Shown here in pieces: positions 47,077-57,165 of a stretch of 64,000 bases of DNA. Positions within the stretch are counted from its first letter, which is position 1. The number at the start of each line of letters is the position of its first letter. The position numbers and the translations under genes are program-made. The notes beneath the pieces were generated by a model that searched no databases, was not told the origin of the DNA, and saw only the letters and a program-made list of their open reading frames with translations. Source of the stretch: Porogramme epimiltina (lineage: Eukaryota > Basidiomycota > Agaricomycetes > Polyporales > Polyporaceae); assembly GCA_900155495.1 (NCBI GenBank), contig FTLJ01000189.1, positions 1-64,000 of the forward strand. Direction: 5' to 3'.

Positions 47077-49826
47077 ATGGCCGCTCAAACCACCTGGACT
47101 CCCGTCGCGCAGCACGCACAGACCCTGATAGAATCTAGTCTCGCTGTCAACGACGACAAACCTAGGCTTAAAGAATACCGCGCAAGAATTGCTGCAGATA
47201 TGTCTCGGACTCCCGTATTGATCGAGGACTCTGTTGTCCTTGACCATATCCTTGCTCTCCCGCCCGATATACCTCTTCCCGGCCGTTCGACCGAACGCAA
47301 GAAGTCTCCGTTCATTGATCTGAAGGGTGCGAACGACATCAATGAGGCGGACGTTTCAGCTCTCTTCGTACGTGTGATTCTCATGTTTTCGTTCATCTAA
47401 GTCGTTGACCAAACCGTGCCTCACAGCAAAATGCAGTCAACACGAACAAGCTTGCGAAAGACCTCACCTTCCACCTATGCGAAAACCAACCGGATCCGGT
47501 ATCGGTGGACAAGGATGGTCAGAAGATCGACGCAGCCCTGTTTTACGACAAGGACGCTCCAAAGGATGGCCGACCACACTGGGCGGATCAGCTAGTCTCC
47601 GTCGAGTTCAAGCAAGGCAAGGAATCACTCGATCCTTTCGATGACTCCAAGGTCAACCTCGAAACGGACGTGATCACACGAGTGAAGGTCCGCGAGCAAA
47701 TCATCAGTTATGCGGAGCTCGTCTTCCACGTCCAACAGCGCACCTTTCTCCTGATGCTCCTCGTCATGGGACGGAAGGTTCGCGTCATGCGGTGGGATCG
47801 GTCTGGAGTCGTGACCACTCGGCCGATAGACTACGTAGAGGATTGGAAGTTCCTTTGCGAAGTCCTGTCCCGCATCTCCATCTTGGCCGCTCATGCACCC
47901 AGCCGCCTCGGGCTTGACCCTAGTGCGACCCGGATATATCGCAGAGATCCCCGCTGGAAAACGATGGAGTCCGTGGCCAGAGAGCGGGAGTCGGATGTCG
48001 ACGCAACGGAGCGCACTCTGGGCGATGACGAACTCACGGAGCCATTCACATACGCCTACATCCGGACGCTTTTCCGCGAGTCTCTGAAGTACAACTGGCC
48101 TCGGTACGAGCTTGAGGTCCCCGACGATGCGGGTGGCGTACAGCGGTTCCTCGTGTGCTGTCCCGTGTTTCGTCAGAAGGGAATGGCCGGCCGCGGCACG
48201 CGCGGATACGTTGCGTATGATCTCACCACCGAGCGGTTCACGTGGCTGAAAGACGCATGGCGCGCGGACTACGATGGTGTCGAGAGGGAGGGTGACATCC
48301 TTCGGAAGCTCAACTCGAACAAGGAGAAGATCAGAAATGTTCCTACGTTGATCTGCCACGGCGACATCCGCAGCCAAGTGACGGAAACTCCAAACTTCTG
48401 GGAGGACCGACGAAACAAGTTCTCCGTTCCTCCTATCCCCCCGCATCCCAACCCCTCGCCTTCTAAAGTTCCGGGTAGCCCATCATGTAGTCTGAAGCGG
48501 AAACATGAAGGTAACGGGACAGAAGCTACGTTCAATTCCCCTCATCGGCTTCATAGACACTACCGGCTCGTTGTGGAAGAGGTATGTATGCCTCTCCACG
48601 TGTTCACCGACGGCCCGCAGCTCCTGTCTATCATGCAAGACTGTATGACCGGTAAGCATAGGAACATCAGGCCTCTTATCCACGAACCATGTCTTACTTC
48701 GCGTCTCCTCCAGCTCACCGTGATGCGTGGAAGTTTTTGCACCTGATTCACCGTGATGTCAGCGGAGGAAACATCCTCATCTACCCACGAGTTGTTGACA
48801 CGGGAGGCAAGCGAGAGATCGTTTGGGCGGGCATCCTAGGAGATTGGGAGTTGGCGAAAGACACGAGGGTGCTAAAGCAGACACAGCCAGAGCGAACCGT
48901 GAGTGACCTGTGAATGCACAATGATGTTTCATGCTAATCACCACCTCGCTGCGATTTAGGGAACTTGGCAATTCATGTCCGTTGACATGCTCTCGAAGCG
49001 AGCGAAGGTGGTCTGCGTCGCCGACGATCTGGAATCCTTCTTCTATGTAATCGTCTACTACGCAGCTCGGTATCTCAAGTCCAATATCAAAGACGTCGGC
49101 GCGTTCATCGAGGATTTCTTCGACTCGTACGGGATCACCGAGGGGCGGTACTCAGTCGGTCGGGCGAAGGCTAATGCGATGAAGAGCACCGAAGGCATCG
49201 AAGTCACGTCGGACTCTGACTCTTCACTCCTTCAGTTCTCGTCGCCCCTCGACCAGCTCCTGCCAACACTTCGAAAGTGTTTCCATTCGCTCTACAAAGT
49301 CCGCAAGTACGAGTCCCAGAAGCCTCTCTTACCCATCCCACCCCCTGCCAACACCCCATCCGACCCTCCACACACACCTCTCAAACAGCCTGCTCGTACT
49401 CGCTACCTCTTTCACCAGCCCGACATGAAGGCGCTGCAGCAAGCTAAGATGAAGGTGATGGAGGAAGTTGTTCCAATTCCAACCGAGGAAGACCATGACA
49501 GAGCTGCCGATGCTAAGAGTCACGACCATATGCTATCAATGTTGTACTTGCACACAGTGGCCGAATGGCCCCCCGTCAAGAATGAGGGCGACCTCATCCC
49601 AGCGAATTGGAAGTCGAGGCTCGACTTCGGTCCCCACGTCACCCCGTCCAACCAAGCCTCATCGAAGCGACCAAGACCCCCGACGCATTCTGTCATAGGC
49701 GTGTCTCCTGAGGACGAACCCGTGGTCGCGGTGGAGAAGGTCGTGGAGAAGAAGAGGAGGGCCCGCGCGCCGAGGGTGCAACGGCAGGGTGTAAGAAGAA
49801 GTGCGCGCATAGCGAACAAGGCTTGA
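47077..49826 (+). CDS. FunK1-type protein kinase, copy 3
   Basis: It starts at ATG 47077 (MAAQTTWTPVAQHAQTLIES); four exons give about 870 residues. The first exon ends ADVSALF at GTACGT. The N-lobe has MAGRGTRGYVAYDLTTERFT with WLKDAWRADY. The inter-lobe linker carries SLKRKHEG and HRLHRHYRLVVEEVCMPLH. The catalytic loop is LIHRDVSGGNILIYPR and the metal-binding motif GDWELAKD. The C-lobe runs GTWQFMSVDMLSKRAKVVCV, YVIVYYAARYLKSNIKDVGA and ends in the basic tail GVRRSARIANKA. All kinase landmarks are intact. The three introns coincide with those of the minus-strand copies, though the VVEEVCMPLH variant groups it with copy 4. Confidence 0.92.
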
Positions 49827-50104
49827 CATAAGCGATTACCCGGCGGGTCTGTGTTCGCTGAGTAGAGTCTACGTATTTCGTGCTACGTTGTAGATATCGT
49901 ATTGCTGTCGTACTTACGTCGTTTCCACATGTGGAATTCTGAATTGATACTACGCCAATGAGGATAGTGTGTGTGATACGAGCTGCCACAGTACTAGTAC
50001 CGTCTTGAAGTAACAGTCACGTTGCCATCGCCGAACGTGCGCCAGCGCGCGACCCTATCCCACGGCGGCGATGAGAAGTTGGTCTTTACGTGATGAGTTC
50101 CTCC

Positions 50105-50270
50105 TTTCACAAATCCACTCCTACTCCACCACTCGCTCGTCAATGCTGCTGCCTCGTTTCCGGGCACTCTCAGCGCAAGGGCATCATATACACAACGTTT
50201 AATCCTTCGAAGTCACTTGCATCTTCACAATCTGCCAGCGGCAACTGGTACACCAGCGAAGACGTTCGCT
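50105..50270. repeat. decayed duplicated element, copy 2
   Basis: Partner of 42335-42490. The plus strand is open here but the frame is not conserved between the copies. Confidence 0.6.
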
Positions 50271-50499
50271 TTAAGTGCCCTCCAATGCCGCGATTGGACC
50301 CACCGTCTGGGCAGGTGTTGGATGTGGCTCGTAGTCTCATGGTTTTTTCACTGCACTCGGTGTGTTTCGGCCTTCTCCAAAGACGTCGGTGCCCAACTTG
50401 CCCGTAGAATTTCTGCATATGACATGACAGAGCTGCGGCCTCATGGCATGGAGGGGCAAATCTGCGCAGGCCTTCTTGACCACTGCGAGCCAGAACTTG

Positions 50500-50755
50500 A
50501 AAGGGTGCTGAACATGGCAGTAACGGTGCCGCTAGCCGCCGCGTGCCAACACAATGGCATCGGTGGACGTCGGTCTGGGCCAATGCTTTGACGGGCCGCC
50601 GCCAGCCGATAGCCGACAGCCCAATGAGGAAGATTCTCCGGGGCGCCCAGCCTAGCGCCCGAACCTCGACTCTTGACCACCACCCCCGCCACTGCCCACT
50701 CCGTGTCCTGCGTGCTCGCATCCCATTGTTCCTTTGCCCAAGTCCATTGGTGTAG
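50500..50755. repeat. duplicated promoter segment, copy 4 side
   Basis: Partner of 46620-46870, lying 190 bases before the FunK1 copy 4 start. Confidence 0.8.
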
Positions 50756-50893
50756 GGGTGTTGAACCATTAATCTCATCGGCAAATTCATTTCCGCCCGT
50801 CGGACACATCCGTCTGCGTTCAGAGTCGGCGCCACACACGCTCAGGCCCATTGAAGCATCTAACGGGCAGCTCCTCCAGCTTTGCACCCCGCA

Positions 50894-50900
50894 TATAAAA
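50894..50900 (+). promoter_or_regulatory. TATA box of FunK1 copy 4
   Basis: TATAAAA in GCATATAAAACGATTGCTAT, followed by CATAGGTATG, 46 bases before the ATG, matching copies 2 and 3. Confidence 0.75.
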
Positions 50901-50946
50901 CGATTGCTATCATAGGTATGTCCTTGCGCCCAGTTCTCTCGCCATC

Positions 50947-53787
50947 ATGGGTGCCAATGCTGAGACCGCTAGTCCAGTTAACGTCGGAGTGCGGACAGTC
51001 GCAACGTCCGGTCTGGTCCACAAACACGGCACTGTCAAGCTCAAGCAGTGGCGTGCAAAAATCGCTTCGGACATGGCCCACACTCCCGTCCTCATCAAAG
51101 ACTCCGTACTTCTCGACAATATTCTTGCCCTTCCGCCGGGGATCTCCAGCCGCCCAGAGCGCAAGACTTGCCCATTCACCGACTTGGCAGGTGCGAATGA
51201 GATGGAGGAAGCGAATGTGTCTGCTCTCTTCGTGCGTTGTATATCTCTTATGAATCAAGGGTTTCGTTACTAAATCTATCTTTTACAGCAACATGCGGTC
51301 AACACGAAGAGACTTGCTGTCGGTCTCAAGTTCCATCTGTGCGAAAACCATCCCGATCCCGCATCTATTGATGAAGACCGTCAAAAAATCGACGCGGCCC
51401 TCTTTGATAACAAGAGCGCCCCAAAGGACAGTCGACCTCACTGGGCAGATCAGCTAGTCTCCATCGAGTTCAAGCAGGGCAAGGATTCACTCGACCCGTT
51501 CGACGACGACGATCCCAAGCTCGCAGCAGACGCGATCACGCGAAAGGAGGTCCGCGCCCAAATCATCAGCTATGCGGAACTTATCTTCCGCGTCCAACAA
51601 CGCACTTTTCTCCTTATGCTTCTTGTTATGGGACGCAAGCTCCGCGTCATGCGTTGGGACCGGTCGGGGGTGGTGACCACCCGGGCGATCGACTATGTCG
51701 ACGACTGGAAGCTCGTCTGCCAAGTTCTCTCGCGCATCTCCCTCTTAGCGGCCCATGATCCTGAACGTCTCGGATTGGATCCGACCGCGACCCGGATATG
51801 TCCGAAAGATCCTCGGTGGAAGACCATGGATGCGGTCGCTATAGAGCAAGACTCGGATGTCGACGCAACGGAGCGTGTACTCGGCGACGACGAGCTTACT
51901 GAACCCTTCACATACGCGTATATCCGCACGCTTTTCCGCGAATCGCTCAAGGACGGCTGGCCTCGTTATGAGCTCCAAGTTCCCGACCGCCGCGCAGCAG
52001 ACGGCAGACGCCGGTTCCTCGTGTGTTGCCCCACTTTCCGTCAGAGGGGAATGGCGGGCCGTGGAACCCGTGGTTATGCCGCATTCGACCTCACTACTGA
52101 GCGTTTTGTCTGGCTAAAGGACGCTTGGAGATCCGACTACCTCGAGGTCGAGACGGAGGGTGACATCCTTTCCAGGCTCAACAAGAGGAAGATCGACAAC
52201 GTGCCGACATTAGTCTGTCACGGAGATATCGCCGACCAGGTGACGGAAACTCCGAACTTCTGGTACAACCGCCAACTCACGTCCGCCGGTCTCTCTCCAT
52301 CAACCCCACTCCACCGCACCGCTTCATCGTCCGGGCCTCAGACCAGCCAGTGTGCTGGCACAAAACGAAAGCATGAGGATGACCTTGAGTCCGATTGCCC
52401 CCACCGTCTTCACAGACACTACCGGCTCGTCGTCGAAGAAGTGTGCATGCCCCTCCACAAATTCATTAACGGAGAACAGCTCTTGTCCATTGTGCGAGAC
52501 TGTATGTATGGTAAGTATATCTACTGCGTCACCAACAGCGTCGTCTCACCAGAAATATAACTTTAGCTCACTACGACGCCTGGAGGCTCTTGCATCTGCT
52601 ACACCGTGACGTCAGTGGCGGAAACATACTCATCTTCCCAAAGATTGACGTAATCGAGGGCAAACGGGTCCTAATGTGGATTGGTATACTGGCAGACTGG
52701 GAGTTGGCGAAAGACACGAGGGTGCTCAAGAAGAGGCAGCCAGAAAGAACGGTGAGTGGTTCCGTCATTGAAAGTGTCTCGTTTTAAGCTGATGAGCACA
52801 CCTCTGGAAACCTAGGGGACGTGGCAATTCATGTCTGTTGCCATGCTCGCCAGGCGGGCTAAGACGGTCGAGGTTGCCGACGACTTGGAGTCGTTTTTCT
52901 ATGTCATACTCTATTACGCCGCTCGGTACCTCGTATCCAACATCGACGATGTTCCGATTTTCATCGAGAACTTTTTCGACTCGTACGAGTGGATTGGTAG
53001 CGCGTACACCGTCGGCGCAACGAAATACAACACCATCAAAAAGTCAGCGGACATTCAAATATCTTCTGTCGACGAAACGCCCCTCTCCTTTTCTTCTCCT
53101 CTGGACCAAGTCTTATTGGAGCTGCGCGATGCCTTCCACTGTCTGTACATTGTTCGAGAGTACGACTCGCGTAAAACTCTCCGGCCTGTCGTGAAGGACA
53201 ACGCTCCACCCACACCATCCAAAAATCCGTCCCGCATGCTCCGCGGACGTCTCATGGGTCACGCAATTAAAGGCGCGATAAAGAAGACCTTCATCCCCAC
53301 CCAAGACAATCGGGACCGAGCAGCCTGTGCTCAGAACCATGGTTTTTTTTTGTCGCTCTTGGAAACGCACATCAAGGCAAAGTGGCCCCCTATCAAGAAT
53401 AATGGCGATCTCATTCCGTCGGACTGGAAGTCGAGGCGTGATCTCGGACCGAGCGTCACGCCGTCCAACCGGTGCACCTCGAAGCGGCGAAAGCTCCCGT
53501 CGAACTCTGGCGTAGGCGAGGAGCACGAAGAGGAGCTCTTGGTTTTAGCGGAGGAACCAGAGGACCAGCCAGAGGACCAGCCCGTGGAGCAGCCAGAAGA
53601 GCAACCCGTGGGGCAGCTCGTGGATCAGCCTGCCGAACAGCCCGTGGAACAACTCGTGGAGCAGCCCGAAGAGCAGCCCGTGGAGAAGCCCATGGAGAAG
53701 CCCGCGGAGAAGAGGAGCCGCGTTCGGGTGCCAAATGCGCAGCTGGCAGGTGTAAGGAGGAGTGCACGGTTGGCCAACAAAGTCTAA
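50947..53787 (+). CDS. FunK1-type protein kinase, copy 4
   Basis: It starts at ATG 50947 (MGANAETASPVNVGVRTVAT) and has four exons with the family's intron positions. Landmarks are MAGRGTRGYAAFDLTTERFV with WLKDAWRSDY, TKRKHEDD in the linker, HRLHRHYRLVVEEVCMPLHK, LLHRDVSGGNILIFPK, LADWELAKD and TWQFMSVAMLARRAKTVEVA. The tail has a Glu/Gln/Pro/Val repeat absent from the other copies, then GVRRSARLANKV. It is a complete kinase of about 895 residues and the closest relative of copy 3, from which it is separated by 1.1 kb including a duplicated promoter. Confidence 0.92.
53548..53711 (+). repeat. coding minisatellite, EQPV/EQPE type
   Basis: About 12 imperfect units of 12-15 nt, built on GAGCAGCCCGTG, encode EEPEDQPEDQPVEQPEEQPV and onward to VEKPMEKPAEK. 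The reading frame is kept, so unit gain or loss would change the length of the tail only. Confidence 0.85.
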
Positions 53788-54152
53788 TGGGCGAGTGTTG
53801 GGTTTCATGGTTCCAGGGAATGGTCCACTCTTCCATACTGTTCGACTCGTGTTGGTTGTCATATACGATGTTGTAGCGCTTCTGTTCTTCATATCGCACC
53901 ATTCTCCTCTTTCCTCTTTTATGCACTGTTGGATCTGACGAGCCTCCGGCCAGCCCGCGAACGTTGAGATGTGATGTCGGATCACGTGATCATATTTCTG
54001 CCATCAAAACGTCCGCGCTTGCGGTATCGGGGCCCGGGACCGTTTGCCCTCATCCCCTTCCAGCCTGACCACTTCCCTCGTTGCGTACAACTCTGATTGC
54101 TCTCAGACCCCGCTGAACTTAAAACGACAACTCTTATGCTCTCCTGGAATCA
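53788..54152. other. spacer and promoter of HET gene 3
   Basis: It contains the palindromic E-box at 53980-53991. No gene is seen. Confidence 0.5.
53980..53991. promoter_or_regulatory. palindrome with E-box core upstream of HET3
   Basis: GATCACGTGATC is a perfect 12-base palindrome with the CACGTG core recognised by bHLH factors, 161 bases before the HET3 ATG. A second CACGTG sits near 57095 before HET4. Confidence 0.45.
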
Positions 54153-57045
54153 ATGAATATGGGGGATCCTGAAAGCTCCCAAAACCCTGCTCCTAAACAG
54201 GTACTCAATTATCTCGACGAAATCGAGTGCCATGGAGGGGAGTGGCGCAATATCAAGTCCTACCAGATGTGGGCACCCACTCGTCTCACAATGCCCCAGA
54301 CAGACCCCTCTCTTCCACCCCGTCCCGAGTTTCCTCCCTTCATAGTTCCACATCTATGTGCCTCCGCGCCCTTCGATGATGGAGACCTCGCGACGTATCC
54401 GGAGCGCCGTGGTTGGGTGGTCCACTACCAGGACCAACGATGCCACATGTCCTGTCCGCCAGGCATATGTATGGACGGAGTAGAGGCTTCCGCAGATTCC
54501 TGGTGGGATGTTTACAACACCATCCACCCTACGTCCCCGATGCTCTCTCGCGCAGACGGATGTGCGGTCACTGCGGCGAGCAAGGTTGCCTTCTTCCAAT
54601 CGTGGCTTTTCTTCGGAACCCTCCGAGAGATGTCACAGATGTGCGGCTGCCCCACCGACGTTCACTCGGAGTTTGTCGTTCACGACGGGCAAGACGTTTC
54701 AACGGCAGCCTTGAACGGGCTGGCTGGGCGATGGTTCACATCGCTCGACACCGAGAAGGTCAGAGATAAGCTGTTTTTGGAGAGGGTTTTCGTCATCGCT
54801 CGGCGCATCGTGCTCCTCCTCAGGCAAGAACTCTCTAACGACCCTGAGCGCAAACCAGTGTTTCGATACACGCCCGACCAGGTCCGCGTCCTGTTCTCCA
54901 TCGACATCCTGCTCCGCGTCCTCGCGCTCCATCTTCTCTTGCACATCAACTCACCCGCCCTCGCTGATGAAACCATGAGCGCGTGGATGACCGCTCTCCT
55001 ATATACACGCGATATGTGGATTGAAGGCCAAGAAGACCTCGCCAGGTTCACCCCGGAAATAGAGGCTCGTGGCTGGTGCAAAAGCGAGTGCGGGTCACTA
55101 CGAGCGATGCAGTATCCCGACTTGTTCCACTTCATCTCCGTCCTCGATCGTCCTCTGGCTAAAAACCACTCCGCATGTGGTGATGTGATGTGTTCGGCAT
55201 ATCAAGTCGACGAGGCTACCTATGTGACCACCCACATTCCCGCTTGTTCTGACGTGGGATGTTCCCAGGATTTCGTTGGGGTCTCAGCAGAGGATCTGGT
55301 CGAGAGGCTGAAGGAGGATCAAATACCCGTCGTAATAATCACGGATGACTTGCAAATACGAGTTGTGAGTGGTAACAAGCATCCATACATAGCATTATCT
55401 CATGTTTGTGAGTACTATCAGTGTCGAGACCTCTGATTTACGGTGCTGATGATCAGCAGGGGCAGATGGGCTAGGAAATCCCAGACAGAACGCGCTCCCC
55501 AAATGTCAGCTCCGTCGCCTCCGAGACTATACAACCGAGTTATACCGCTTCCGCGGAGGCAAACTGACGAGGAAGACCACGATCGCCTTCTGGATGGATA
55601 CGCTGTGCGTTCCTGTCGACCCGCGGTTCAAAGAATATCGAAACAAAGCCATTCGTCTCATGGCGAGGACATTCCAGGAGGCGACTGCGGTCCTTGTCCT
55701 CGATAAGGAGCTAGAGATGGTCGACACCACAACCAGGTCTGTGGCCGAGCTAGGAGTCCGCGTTCTGTGCAGCGGATGGATGAAGCGACTGTGGACGCTA
55801 GAGGAAGGGACCTTCGCTCTCGATCCGACAGACTACTCGATTATACGTATCCTCGGTGACGCTCCTCCGCCTTCCAAACGCCGACCTCAAGGCCTCCCCT
55901 CATCCGGGTCCTCCGACTCGTTATCCAACTCATCCGACCCTCTAATGGGACCAACAGAGGGACTAAACCGGCTCTACTTCCAGATGGCTGACGGGCCCTG
56001 GATCCCAGACCCTGGGATAGATCTCCCGATCCGCGACGACGTCGATGCCACGCTCCGCACGGAGGCAATGGACATCATGCGCGAGGGCGACGCGTTCTCA
56101 CAGCTCATCTCACGCATCCAGCCCCCCTACATCCAGGTGCACCGCCTCTCCGGCGTGTACGCCTTCAGGGCCCTCATGAACCGGTCGACGAGCAAGGACC
56201 AGGACATCCCTATATGCGCTGCATCGCTTCTCGGCGTGGACCTCACCCCAGTCCTCGCGGCGCGAGATCAGGCGGGGCGCCTCGCCGCGTTCTACCGCCA
56301 GTTGCACTCCTTTCCCGAGGCACTGCTGTGGGCGGAAGACGCAGCCGTCGAGAAGCTACCCGTCGCGCCCTTCCGGTGGGCGCCGGCGCACATCACTGCT
56401 GTACCACAGGAATATATTGGTGGCGAAAGCATGCGCTGCGATGGCAGGGGCGCACATGTCCGCGGCGCAGGGTTCATCCTCGGATTGGAGGCCATGAATC
56501 ATGCCAGCGGGCCGTATTTCCTCGCTTCGCCGAACAAGAGCACTGAGCCCAGTCTATACGGAATGATAGGCGACTTGGTCTGGCAGAACCGTGGCAGCGA
56601 GGGAGACGACAAATATCATGAAGTCTATGAAGGTGGTGAGCATGCGCAAGACGAAGATGTGGAAAGCGAGGCCTCATTTGAGGGAGATGGGGACCGCACG
56701 GGCGAGGGTGACGAACTCGACTCAGATATTGAAGAGGTTGACGAGCTGGAGGATATACCCCGCTTCCCCAGCGCGAGATGGGCGATCATCCTCAAACCGC
56801 GCTACTTGGTCGACAACTCTAGACCCAATTCGGTTAACGCAGCCATCCTCCGTATCGAATCTACCGGATCGTGTCGCGTGGGTGGTGCCCAAGGCAAGGC
56901 AGGCCTCGCCGCTGAGATTTCAGCCACGATCGTAGGGTATGGCCACTTCTTGAGCCCCAAGTCTCCCAGGTTCGATGCCGCCTGTTCATGCGAGCATATT
57001 CCTTGTGTCCGTGTGTCTAGAAGGCAGAGATGGGCCATTACGTAA
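54153..57045 (+). CDS. HET-domain protein 3
   Basis: It starts at ATG 54153 (MNMGDPESSQNPAPKQVLNY); two exons give about 944 residues, ending RQRWAIT. The N-terminal half has WVVHYQDQRCHMSCPPGIC, FFQSWLFFGTLREMSQMC, STAALNGLAGRWFTSLDT and the cluster Cys342-x4-Cys-x13-His-x3-Cys-x4-Cys. The HET domain has SHVWADGLGNPRQNALPKCQ, AFWMDTLCVPVDPRFKEY and CSGWMKRLWTLEEGTF. The post-HET region carries STSKDQDIPICAASLLGVDL and, near the C-terminus, a long acidic tract (EDVESEASFEGDGDRTGEGD onward) that HET1 and HET2 lack. The intron position is the same as in the other HET genes. Confidence 0.9.
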
Positions 57046-57165
57046 CTTCGAAGTCACTTTGCTGCAGCTTTCGGGCGCTAAAGTCTATGGCGTCACGTGT
57101 CGTGTGAGGCGAAATCCAGGCAGAGGCTGCCTCGGCTCTCTATCAATCTCGCTCTCTCCCTCTTA

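Larger units (their letters stand above)
49827..50893. other. spacer with decayed element and duplicated promoter
   Basis: It contains the partner of the 42335-42490 element at 50105-50270 and the partner of 46620-46870 at 50500-50755. No gene is supported. Confidence 0.6.

Noticed and set aside
54106..54122. CCCGCTGAACTTAA, identical to the conserved 5' start of fungal 28S rRNA
   Set aside because: Only 14 bases match, with an extra C before it and no further rRNA or ITS sequence on either side; treated as chance.
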